This document shows positions 1-5,628 of a DNA stretch of 6,401 bases, piece after piece. Position numbers and translations under genes: made by a program. Under the pieces are notes generated by a model. The model made no database searches, had not been told where the DNA came from, and saw only the letters and a list, made by a program, of their open reading frames with translations. Numbering within the stretch: the stretch's first letter is position 1; each line of letters starts with the position of its first letter. Source of the DNA: Bacteroidota bacterium (GTDB lineage: Bacteria > Bacteroidota > Bacteroidia > Chitinophagales > UBA10324); the NCBI GenBank assembly GCA_003455275.1, contig DMRR01000078.1:1-6401 (forward strand), written 5' to 3'.

Positions 1-1
1 A

Positions 2-178
2 TTTTATTTTCAAAATATTTACTTACAACCGGGATTCAGGATTCAGTTAACAAAAATTCCAGACATAAAGCTGGAAGGCTCGGTAATCACCGGGGTGAAA
101 ACAACAGCGCTCGATGATTATTATTCTTCTGTAATGTTGAGCGTAATGATTGATCCGCAATTGCTGAAGAGGCTGTAA
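2..178 (+). CDS. C-terminal end of an unidentified protein (partial)
   Basis: An open frame enters from the left edge and runs 58 codons to a TAA stop, ending in MIDPQLLKRL. I do not recognise the family. The fragment alternates polar and hydrophobic residues (for example IQLTKIPDIKLEGSVI) with no obvious membrane helix, which suggests beta-rich structure but proves nothing. It points toward uvrA and ends 3 nt before the uvrA stop codon, so the two are convergent with no room for a separate terminator. That it is a real gene is inferred from the uninterrupted frame and the tight, non-overlapping fit against uvrA. The start and upstream domains lie outside the window. Confidence 0.6.
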   Translation, partial: FYFQNIYLQPGFRIQLTKIPDIKLEGSVITGVKTTALDDYYSSVMLSVMIDPQLLKRL

Positions 179-193
179 GTTTTATTTTAACTT
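177..193. terminator. Weak inverted repeat across the convergent stop codons
   Basis: AAGTT (177-181) and AACTT (189-193) are perfect reverse complements around a 7-nt loop, with T-rich DNA between and after them. The element covers the stop codons of both the left-edge gene and uvrA. Five AT-rich pairs make a very weak hairpin, so a bidirectional terminator role is only suggested by position; chance is quite possible. Confidence 0.2.
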
Positions 194-3082
194 TTCCCTC
201 AGATATTCTGATGTTGGTGATTTTATTTTTTTGACCATCTCTTCGGGTGTACCTGCAAAAAGAAGTTGCCCGCCTTCATCGCCGCCTTCGGGTCCAAGAT
301 CAATTATATAATCAGCACACTTAATCACTTCCATGTTGTGCTCGATAATAAGAACGGTGTGGCCCCGCTCTATCAATGCATTGAAAGATTGAAGAAGCTT
401 GCCGATGTCATGAAAATGCAATCCTGTTGTGGGTTCATCAAAAATGAAGAACACATGATTTGAATCTCCTCCTTTACCAAGAAACGAAGCGAGTTTTACT
501 CTTTGTGCTTCGCCGCCGGAAAGTGTGCTGCTGCTTTGGCCAAGTTTTACATAGCCCAAACCAACTTGTGCAAGCGGCTGAATTGCTTCAGCAACATTTT
601 TTTCGTCAGAGAAAAAAATCAGCGCTTCATCTACCGTCATATCAAGAACATCCGCAATGTTTTTTTCATGATAAAAAACTTCGAGCACTTCGTCTTTAAA
701 TCTTTTTCCATGACAGGTTTCACAAAGCAGATGCACATCACTGAGAAATTGCATCTCCACTATTTGTTCTCCTTCTCCCTTGCAGGTTTCGCACCTTCCG
801 CCATCTACATTAAAAGAAAAATGCTTCGCCTGAAATCCTTTCATCTGCGCGCTTTTCTGTTTTGCAAATAAGTCGCGAATCAGATCATATGCTTTTATAT
901 AAGTAATCGGATTGCTTCTGCTCGATTTTCCAATCGGATTTTGATCTACCAGTTCTATTTGTGAAAGATAGCCGTGATCGCCCTTCATCTCAGCAAACTC
1001 GCCGGGCTTGTCTCCAAAATTTCCGAGCGTCCGTGATAGGGAAGGATAAATAATTTGTTTTACTAATGTTGTTTTACCTGAGCCGCTAACTCCCGTTACC
1101 ACAGTAATTATATTTAGCGGAATAGTGACATCAATATTTTTCAGGTTGTTTTGATTGCAACCATTGAATTGAATTTTCTTCGTAAATTTTCTTCTGACTC
1201 TTGAAACCGGAATGGTGAGTTTATTGGATAAGTATTTTCCGGTTAAAGATTTTTCATCCGAAATAATTTCATCATAAGTTCCATTGAATACCAGCTCACC
1301 GCCGTGTGCGCCGGCCAATGGGCCCATATCAATAATCTGATCTGCCTGTAGCATAATTTCTTCTTCATGCTCTACAACTAAAACGGTATTGCCCAGATCA
1401 CGAAGTTTATGAAGCACTTTCAAAAGCCGGCCGGTGTCCTTTGGATGAAGACCAACACTTGGTTCGTCCAAAATGTAAAGCGAGCTTGTGAGATTGCTTC
1501 CAAGTGTGCGAGTGAGATTGATGCGCTGAGTTTCGCCGCCGGAGAGTGATGAAGAAATCCGGTTCAGCATTAGGTAACTCAATCCGACTTCGTGCATAAA
1601 ACCGATTCGGTTATTTATTTCAAGCAACAATCTTTTTGACAAAGTGTTTTCGAATTCAGAAAGTTTTAGTGACTGAAAAAAATTTTTCAGATCCTTGATC
1701 TGCATCATCACCAAATCTCCAATTGACTTTCCATTGATCCTTACATACAATGCTTCTTTACGAATTCGTGCGCCGCTGCATTCAGGGCAAAGCGTTTTTC
1801 CGCGATAGCGCGAAAGCATGACACGATATTGAATCTTGAAAGATTGTTTTTCAAGTTCATGAAAGAATTCATCAAGTCCGTGGAAATATTTATTTCCCTT
1901 CCATAATAATTTTTTTTCCTCGGCACTTAACTCACGATACGATCGGTGCACCGGAAAATCAAACTTGTGCGCACTCTTTAATAACAACTGAAGCCACTCT
2001 CCCATTTTCTCGCCCTTCCACGGAGCAATGGCTCCTTCATAAACCGATTTGTTTTTATCGGGCACCACTAAATTTTCATCAACACCTATCACGCTTCCAA
2101 ATCCTTCGCAGGTTCGGCATGCGCCATATGGATTATTAAAATTGAACAAGTGAGGTGTCGGTTCTTCAAAATGAATTCCGTCCATTTCAAAGCGGTTGCT
2201 GAAATGGGTTTCCTTTTCCTCATGATATATACTGCATTCTCCATGACCTTCGAAAAAAGCTACGCTTACTGAATCTGCAATCCGCGAATTCAAATCTTCA
2301 TCCCCCTTTTTCCAAATAATCCGATCCACTACTAATTTGATTTCGGAAGAAGAAATTTTTTTCAGAAGCGATTCATCTGCAAGTAAGTCTTCCACCCTAA
2401 AGACTTCCTTACTCGAAATAATTCTTGCAAAACCTTTTTGCATCAGGATTTGTAATTCTTGTTTCAGGCTTCCGTTCGGGTCTTTTTTAATTGATGGCCC
2501 TTTTGTTTTTTCAGATTGAGCGGAAGAAGTTTTTTTTCTATCGGGGCTCTTGCTCAGAATTACGATAGGAGCCAGAACAAAAAATGTAGTTCCTTCTTTA
2601 AATAATTTGATAAAGTCTGTTACATCGCTCACCTCATGCTTTTTCACTTCCATGCCGGAGACAGGAGAAAATGTTTTGCCGATACGCGCGTAGAGCAGGC
2701 GGAGGTAATCATAAATTTCAGTGAGCGTTCCTACTGTGGAGCGTGAGCTTCGGGTAGAAACTTTTTGTTCAATTGCAATGGCCGGACTCAATCCATTAAT
2801 AAAGTCCACATCGGGTTTATCCATTCGAACCAAAAACTGGCGCGCATAGGCAGAGAGAGATTCCACATATCTTCTTTGTCCTTCTGCATATAATGTATCA
2901 ATTGCAAGTGACGATTTACCAGAACCACTAACGCCCGTAATAACCGCCAGTTTATTCCTTCCGATTTCGAGGTCAACATTCTTCAGGTTATGGACACGCG
3001 CCCCCTTTATGAAAATATTTTTATCAGATTTCTGAAGATTTTTTTTGCCGGATAAAAATTTATCTGATATTTGACTCAACAT
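182..3082 (-). CDS. uvrA: UvrABC excinuclease subunit A (UvrA)
   Basis: DNA-damage-sensing ATPase of nucleotide excision repair; it acts as a cytoplasmic dimer that loads UvrB at lesions. The 966-residue protein shows the full tandem ABC layout: Walker [11 protein letters not shown] (50-58); a UvrB-binding region (about 131-255) that separates it from class II UvrAs; [16 protein letters not shown] (315-330); signature I LSGGETQR (513-520) and Walker [14 protein letters not shown] (535-546); Walker [12 protein letters not shown] (664-672); a C-terminal zinc finger C764-x2-C767-x19-C787-x2-C790; signature [10 protein letters not shown] (854-861) and Walker [13 protein letters not shown] (880-889). 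The only ATG before Walker A is at 3082; it adds about 20 Lys/Ser-rich residues before the conserved [11 protein letters not shown]. Two oddities: a Lys/Ser-rich insert near 175-209, and F298/D301 where E. coli has the first CxxC of its N-terminal zinc finger. It is transcribed alone, divergent from the sigma factor gene. Identification is very secure. Confidence 0.98.
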   Translation of the reverse strand: MLSQISDKFLSGKKNLQKSDKNIFIKGARVHNLKNVDLEIGRNKLAVITGVSGSGKSSLAIDTLYAEGQRRYVESLSAYARQFLVRMDKPDVDFINGLSPAIAIEQKVSTRSSRSTVGTLTEIYDYLRLLYARIGKTFSPVSGMEVKKHEVSDVTDFIKLFKEGTTFFVLAPIVILSKSPDRKKTSSAQSEKTKGPSIKKDPNGSLKQELQILMQKGFARIISSKEVFRVEDLLADESLLKKISSSEIKLVVDRIIWKKGDEDLNSRIADSVSVAFFEGHGECSIYHEEKETHFSNRFEMDGIHFEEPTPHLFNFNNPYGACRTCEGFGSVIGVDENLVVPDKNKSVYEGAIAPWKGEKMGEWLQLLLKSAHKFDFPVHRSYRELSAEEKKLLWKGNKYFHGLDEFFHELEKQSFKIQYRVMLSRYRGKTLCPECSGARIRKEALYVRINGKSIGDLVMMQIKDLKNFFQSLKLSEFENTLSKRLLLEINNRIGFMHEVGLSYLMLNRISSSLSGGETQRINLTRTLGSNLTSSLYILDEPSVGLHPKDTGRLLKVLHKLRDLGNTVLVVEHEEEIMLQADQIIDMGPLAGAHGGELVFNGTYDEIISDEKSLTGKYLSNKLTIPVSRVRRKFTKKIQFNGCNQNNLKNIDVTIPLNIITVVTGVSGSGKTTLVKQIIYPSLSRTLGNFGDKPGEFAEMKGDHGYLSQIELVDQNPIGKSSRSNPITYIKAYDLIRDLFAKQKSAQMKGFQAKHFSFNVDGGRCETCKGEGEQIVEMQFLSDVHLLCETCHGKRFKDEVLEVFYHEKNIADVLDMTVDEALIFFSDEKNVAEAIQPLAQVGLGYVKLGQSSSTLSGGEAQRVKLASFLGKGGDSNHVFFIFDEPTTGLHFHDIGKLLQSFNALIERGHTVLIIEHNMEVIKCADYIIDLGPEGGDEGGQLLFAGTPEEMVKKIKSPTSEYLREKLK

Positions 3083-3120
3083 TTTTCAAATCGCTCTCGT
3101 AAGAACGGGCAAATAAACAG

Positions 3121-3129
3121 CAAAGTATA
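3121..3129 (-). promoter_or_regulatory. Possible Bacteroidota -7 promoter element for uvrA
   Basis: Read on the minus strand the bases are TATACTTTG, close to the Bacteroidota housekeeping -7 consensus TAnnTTTG but with one extra base between TA and TTTG. It would give a uvrA leader of roughly 30 nt. The nearest upstream TTG (3153-3155) is 23 bp away, longer than the usual gap of about 19-21, so the match is imperfect. Confidence 0.3.
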
Positions 3130-3164
3130 ACACGACGAAACACTTCTACACTCAATAGTTAATC

Positions 3165-3176
3165 AACTTATAAGTT
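3165..3176. promoter_or_regulatory. Perfect 12-bp palindrome, possible operator
   Basis: AACTTATAAGTT is its own reverse complement, the expected form of a site bound by a dimeric regulator. It lies about 80 bp upstream of the uvrA start and about 120 bp upstream of the sigma gene start, so it could act on either. The half-site AACTTA recurs at 3209-3214. No regulator is identified, and AT-rich DNA makes chance palindromes more likely. Confidence 0.3.
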
Positions 3177-3293
3177 TCGTTTCTACATTTTTTAGTCGCT
3201 GATTTTTTAACTTACAATTTAATCAACAATTCATTTCCATGGATGTAACTCTACAATTCATTAACCCTTTTGTTCACTCAAAAATTGTAGTCC

Positions 3294-3881
3294 ATGCAAA
3301 CCAACACACTTACAGACCACGAACTGGTGCGCCAGTATCAGCGTGGAAATGAGCAGGCACTTGCTTCGCTCATTCAAATGCACAAACAGCGAATTTTCAC
3401 AGCTATTTACATGTTTGTGCGAGACCGGTATATCGCTGAAGATATTTTTCAGGAAACATTTATCAAGATAGTTCAGCGGCTGCGCGACGATGCATATCAC
3501 GAAGAAGGAAAATTTCTTCCCTGGGCTTTGCGAATCGCAAACAATCTGTGTATTGATTACTACCGGAAAACCAAGCGCACCCCTAAAGTGAAAGTAACGA
3601 CACAAGACGGGAAAGACATTTTCAGTTTCATGAATTTTTCTGATGATGGAAATGCAGAACAATCAATGGTTCGAAAGGAAGCACATGAAAGGGTTCGCAA
3701 ACTGGTGAATCTGCTTCCGCCCGAACAAAAAGAAGTTGTAGTTCTTCGTCATTATGCTGATTTAAGTTTTAAGGAAATTGCCGACCTGACCAATGTTCCG
3801 GTTAATACCTGCCTGGGAAGAATGCGTTACGCATTAATTAATATCCGAAGGATGATGGCTGAAAAGAAAATAGCACTATGA
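3294..3881 (+). CDS. ECF-type sigma-70 family RNA polymerase sigma factor
   Basis: Alternative sigma factor that directs RNA polymerase to a dedicated set of promoters. At 195 residues it has the two-domain ECF layout. Region 2 spans about 19-97: AEDIFQETFIKIVQRL (48-63) is the core-binding 2.2 helix, and FLPWALRIANNLCIDYYRK (74-92) is the 2.3/2.4 promoter-melting and -10-reading part. A linker of about 30 residues follows (DGKDIFSFMNFSDDGNAEQ), then region 4 (about 126-188) with LLPPEQKEVVVLRHYADLSF and the helix-turn-helix FKEIADLTNVPVNTCLGRMR (159-178). An in-frame TAG at 3288-3290 directly upstream of the ATG fixes the start. No adjacent gene encodes a classical membrane anti-sigma factor or FecR; the next gene on the strand is a small soluble protein. 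The family call is secure; its regulon and signal are unknown. Confidence 0.95.
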   Translation: MQTNTLTDHELVRQYQRGNEQALASLIQMHKQRIFTAIYMFVRDRYIAEDIFQETFIKIVQRLRDDAYHEEGKFLPWALRIANNLCIDYYRKTKRTPKVKVTTQDGKDIFSFMNFSDDGNAEQSMVRKEAHERVRKLVNLLPPEQKEVVVLRHYADLSFKEIADLTNVPVNTCLGRMRYALINIRRMMAEKKIAL

Positions 3882-4123
3882 CCGATGGCAAAAATTGTTC
3901 TTCATGCACACAATAAGAGATAATGCTTAGCGTTTTGCCTGAAAACAAAAACACATTCTGACATTTTCCCCTCTCAACTTTGTGTGGTTGGTAAGCGGGT
4001 TTGAGAGGGGGATTGGGTCAGAAAAAAACATTTCCTGGAAAAAAATTGGACAACGAATAATAAATAGTAGTCATACAATAATTCAAAAACCATTGCGTTT
4101 AAAAATCAAAACAATTCATAATC
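3882..4123. other. Gap between the sigma factor and small-protein genes
   Basis: This 242-bp stretch is longer than expected inside a co-transcribed pair. It holds a perfect 10-bp inverted repeat (3968-3977 with 4001-4010), a small GTTTT/AAAAC hairpin (3932-3946), a short palindrome TTTCCTGGAAA (4031-4041), and ACAATTCATA (4111-4120), which matches repeats upstream of the sigma gene. I find no clear TAnnTTTG box before 4124. Longer frames crossing it run into the small gene out of frame and look non-coding. Confidence 0.65.
3968..4010 (+). other. Perfect 10-bp inverted repeat (stem-loop)
   Basis: CCCCTCTCAA (3968-3977) pairs exactly with TTGAGAGGGG (4001-4010) around a 23-nt loop; a T-G and a T-A pair extend the stem to 3966/4012. 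Six of the ten core pairs are G-C, so it is the strongest hairpin I see in the window. No T-run follows it on either strand (GGATTGGGTC on plus, AAAATGTCAG on minus), so it does not fit a classical intrinsic terminator. A transcript-processing or attenuation structure, or a protein-binding site, are alternatives. Confidence 0.55.
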
Positions 4124-4363
4124 ATGAAACTTTTTACACAAGAAGATTTAGTTCGCTTCATCTACAACGAGACCTCAGAAGAGGAATCATTGGAGATAAA
4201 AAAAGCGCTGCTTGAAAACCTTGACCTGGCGAAAGCATACCAGGGAATGTTGACCGTGAAGGACGAACTGGAACAGGGAAAGCTGAATCCAAGCGACAGC
4301 AGTATAGATATTATTCTTCAGTATAGCCGTGAGCAGGTTAATACTGAGAGTCACTCAGAATAA
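4124..4363 (+). CDS. Small acidic soluble protein next to the ECF sigma factor; possible anti-sigma-like domain
   Basis: A 79-residue protein beginning MKLFTQEDLVRFIYNETSEE. It has no signal peptide, no membrane segment, no Cys, and only one His, near the C-terminus. The predicted shape is a short helix (5-17), a turn rich in T/S/E (18-22), a long helix (22-51) and a C-terminal part with NPSDSSIDIILQYSR (55-69). The order (short helix, SEEE-type turn, long helix) resembles the N-terminal anti-sigma domain of zf-HC2/FecR-type proteins. The positions where the zinc-type domain carries H-x3-C-x2-C appear here as non-ligand residues (roughly A28, N32, L35). It follows the sigma gene on the same strand, which supports a sigma-linked role, but the resemblance is judged by eye. 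No Shine-Dalgarno is visible, as in the neighbours. Coding status is likely; function is inferred. Confidence 0.75.
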   Translation: MKLFTQEDLVRFIYNETSEEESLEIKKALLENLDLAKAYQGMLTVKDELEQGKLNPSDSSIDIILQYSREQVNTESHSE

Positions 4364-4375
4364 AAATATTATTCT
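4344..4375. terminator. Two adjacent hairpins across the convergent stop codons
   Basis: CTGAG (4344-4348) pairs with CTCAG (4354-4358) around a 5-nt loop. Partly overlapping it, AGAATAA (4357-4363) pairs perfectly with TTATTCT (4369-4375) around another 5-nt loop, followed on the plus strand by T-rich TTAGTTTCTTT. The second hairpin contains the stop codons of both the small protein and mscS, one in each arm. Together they could end transcription in both directions, but the stems are short and the second is nearly all A-T. Confidence 0.35.
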
Positions 4376-5457
4376 TTAGTTTCTTTAATCACTCTAATCG
4401 GGTGAGCAATCGCGCTGTTGTGTTTCTGTATGGTTTGCAGGATAAAAAAGTTTACTGCTTCCTTTTCTTTCAGAAATTCTAGATACTCGGTGCGGGGCAC
4501 ATAGTATTCAATCATAATATTTAAAGCATGGTCGCTGAAGGAGTCGAAGCGAACAAAATTTTCCTGCGTCCATTCCGGTTTTGAATCGAAGCACGATTGA
4601 ATTTCAGAAATAATTTTTTGCAATTGTTCGGGTGAAGTTTCCATGCTCAATCCAATAGTCATATTCACTCTGCGGAAAGTGCGGAGTGTGAGATTGTCAA
4701 CATTAGAGTCCGTCATCTTCTTATTCGGAATGGTGACAAAAGTTTTTTCGGTTGTGCGAAGTCGTGTGCTGCGGAAGCCAACTTTCTCCACTGTGCCTGT
4801 TACATCTCCCACTTTTATTAAATCACCCACTGTAAACGGGCGATCCAGAAAAATGGTGAGCGAACCAAACAAATTTGAAAGTGTGTCCTGCGCTGCAAGT
4901 GCAAGAGCCAACCCTCCTATTCCTAATCCAGTGAGAATTCCTGCAATGTTGAAGTGAAGGATTCCGCCGAGAATAATTCCCATGCTGATGAGCACCACAA
5001 TAATTTTCAGAAGGTCTTTAATGAATGGAACAAGCTGGTCGTCCATTTTTCCTTCTGTTTGTTCTGCGCGCTCGCGAAGTATGATGCTGATGAAATCAAT
5101 CATGCGGAGGAGCACCCAGGTAACTGTGAGTGCGATGATGCAGCGCAGGATTTTTACAAGGATGAAGGGTAACTCGTACTCTGCAATTTTTATTTCCCAC
5201 GCTTTAGGAAAGTTGAGCAACTGAAGTGCAAATGATGCAGTAAGCAGCATGATGAGCCACGAAGCCGGACGGAAGATGAGCGTGTTGAATTGCTTTACGC
5301 GATTGTCCTTTGTGTAGCGACGGAAAAAATTATAGATGAGCGTTCCAAGAATTCCGGAGATGTAGCGCTTGAATAAAAACGCAAACAGCATGATGCCCGC
5401 GAACCATAAATATTTTTCTACTGTGTTGTCAAGAATTTTTTGGTGAAGGAATTCCAT
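4369..5457 (-). CDS. MscS-family mechanosensitive ion channel
   Basis: Membrane channel that opens under tension to release solutes after hypo-osmotic shock. The 362-residue protein has about four hydrophobic segments (16-36, 65-83, 97-127, 147-168) before the pore helix. The family hallmark is at 171-211: a Gly/Ala-rich pore helix (LTGLGIGGLALALAAQDTLS, 175-194), then NLFGSLTIFLDRPFTVGD. The beta domain follows (DVTGTVEKVGFRSTRLRT, 218-235, and FVTIPNKKMTDSNVDNL, 240-256) and a cytosolic alpha/beta C-terminus (about 264-356). It is slightly longer than E. coli MscS (286 residues) because of extra N-terminal membrane helices, as in medium-sized YnaI/YbdG-like members. Conductance cannot be judged from sequence. 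The start is the first ATG in the frame; TACTTTCG on the minus strand (5482-5475) is a one-mismatch match to the -7 box. It is divergent from gltX and convergent with the small protein gene. Confidence 0.95.
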   Translation of the reverse strand: MEFLHQKILDNTVEKYLWFAGIMLFAFLFKRYISGILGTLIYNFFRRYTKDNRVKQFNTLIFRPASWLIMLLTASFALQLLNFPKAWEIKIAEYELPFILVKILRCIIALTVTWVLLRMIDFISIILRERAEQTEGKMDDQLVPFIKDLLKIIVVLISMGIILGGILHFNIAGILTGLGIGGLALALAAQDTLSNLFGSLTIFLDRPFTVGDLIKVGDVTGTVEKVGFRSTRLRTTEKTFVTIPNKKMTDSNVDNLTLRTFRRVNMTIGLSMETSPEQLQKIISEIQSCFDSKPEWTQENFVRFDSFSDHALNIMIEYYVPRTEYLEFLKEKEAVNFFILQTIQKHNSAIAHPIRVIKETKE

Positions 5458-5490
5458 TCAGGAAATTTTTTTTGCGAAAGTAAGGAGTTC

Positions 5491-5518
5491 GTTATTGGTT
5501 TATCGTTATCGGTTATTA
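5491..5518 (+). repeat. Four imperfect heptamers, GTTATYR-like
   Basis: Four consecutive 7-base units each start with GTT: GTTATTG, GTTTATC, GTTATCG, GTTATTA; a fifth weaker unit GTAATTA follows. The fixed 7-bp register points to a decayed short tandem repeat rather than random AT-rich DNA. It lies in the shared upstream region of mscS and gltX; no function is evident. Confidence 0.45.
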
Positions 5519-5544
5519 GTAATTACTTCGAACTCGGTTCATCT

Positions 5545-5588
5545 CGGCTTGCAGCCGCGTTGTAAAAAATAATCCGACTTGCAGTTGG
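5545..5588 (+). repeat. Pair of REP-like mini-hairpins with a shared TTGCAG core
   Basis: CGGCT-TGC-AGCCG (5545-5557) and CCGACT-TGC-AGTTGG (5574-5588) are two stem-loops in the same orientation, 30 bp apart, sharing CTTGCAG and the same 3-nt loop. Where they differ, pairing is kept: one G-C pair becomes A-T, another G-C becomes G-T. This looks like two copies of a small palindromic repeat, as in REP/BIME elements, or a pair of operator sites. No T-run follows either, so terminators are unlikely. Family membership needs a genome-wide count that I cannot do. Confidence 0.45.
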
Positions 5589-5628
5589 CTATAAGGTAAA
5601 ACACTGTCTCTTACATTCGCGCCTCACT

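Larger units (their letters stand above)
3083..3293. other. Divergent intergenic region between uvrA and the sigma factor gene
   Basis: A 211-bp AT-rich region that must hold the start signals of both uvrA (leftward) and the sigma factor gene (rightward). It contains a 12-bp palindrome (3165-3176), a 9-mer TTAATCAAC at 3159 and again at 3219 (60 bp apart), and a 10-mer ACAATTCATT at 3226 and again at 3253 (27 bp apart). A possible -7 box for uvrA lies at 3121-3129. For the sigma gene I see no convincing TAnnTTTG; TAAGTTTC at 3171 and the TTTTG near 3269 are only approximate. Neither gene has a clear Shine-Dalgarno sequence. No open frame here looks coding. Confidence 0.75.
5458..5628. other. 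Divergent intergenic region between mscS and gltX
   Basis: A 171-bp region upstream of both genes. From left to right it holds a one-mismatch -7-like box for mscS (TACTTTCG read on minus, 5475-5482), four imperfect heptamers (5491-5518), a GAAC/GTTC mini-hairpin (5530-5540), two similar TTGCAG hairpins (5545-5557, 5574-5588), and TACATTCG (5612-5619), a one-mismatch -7-like box that would give gltX a very short leader. None of the promoter matches is strong, and I see no Shine-Dalgarno before the gltX ATG. Confidence 0.7.

Noticed and set aside
503..871. 122-codon plus-strand frame inside uvrA
   Set aside because: It lies wholly antisense to strongly conserved UvrA coding sequence, including the second zinc finger, and its translation shows no recognisable domain.
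182..3082. Reading the tandem ABC protein as a drug-export ABC protein or class II UvrA
   Set aside because: It has CxxC zinc modules, the UvrB-binding region and a full-length 966-residue UvrA layout, none of which fit a transporter; class II UvrA lacks the UvrB-binding domain.
3261..3662. 133-codon minus-strand frame
   Set aside because: It is antisense to the sigma region 2 coding sequence; the sigma frame carries clear conserved motifs and this one does not.
3932..3946. GTTTT-GCCTG-AAAAC hairpin after the sigma gene
   Set aside because: Only five mostly A-T pairs and no T-run on the plus strand; too weak to call as a separate feature.
3968..4010. Inverted repeat called as an intrinsic terminator of the sigma gene
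   Set aside because: No run of T follows the stem on either strand and the 23-nt loop is large; it is kept as a stem-loop of unknown role.
4031..4041. TTTCCTGGAAA short palindrome
   Set aside because: An 11-bp imperfect-centre palindrome in A-rich DNA with no second copy; easily chance.
3982..4215. 77-codon plus-strand frame through the intergenic gap
   Set aside because: It overlaps the small-protein gene in another frame, crosses the inverted repeat, and has the composition of non-coding AT-rich DNA (Ile, Lys, Asn-heavy, no motif).
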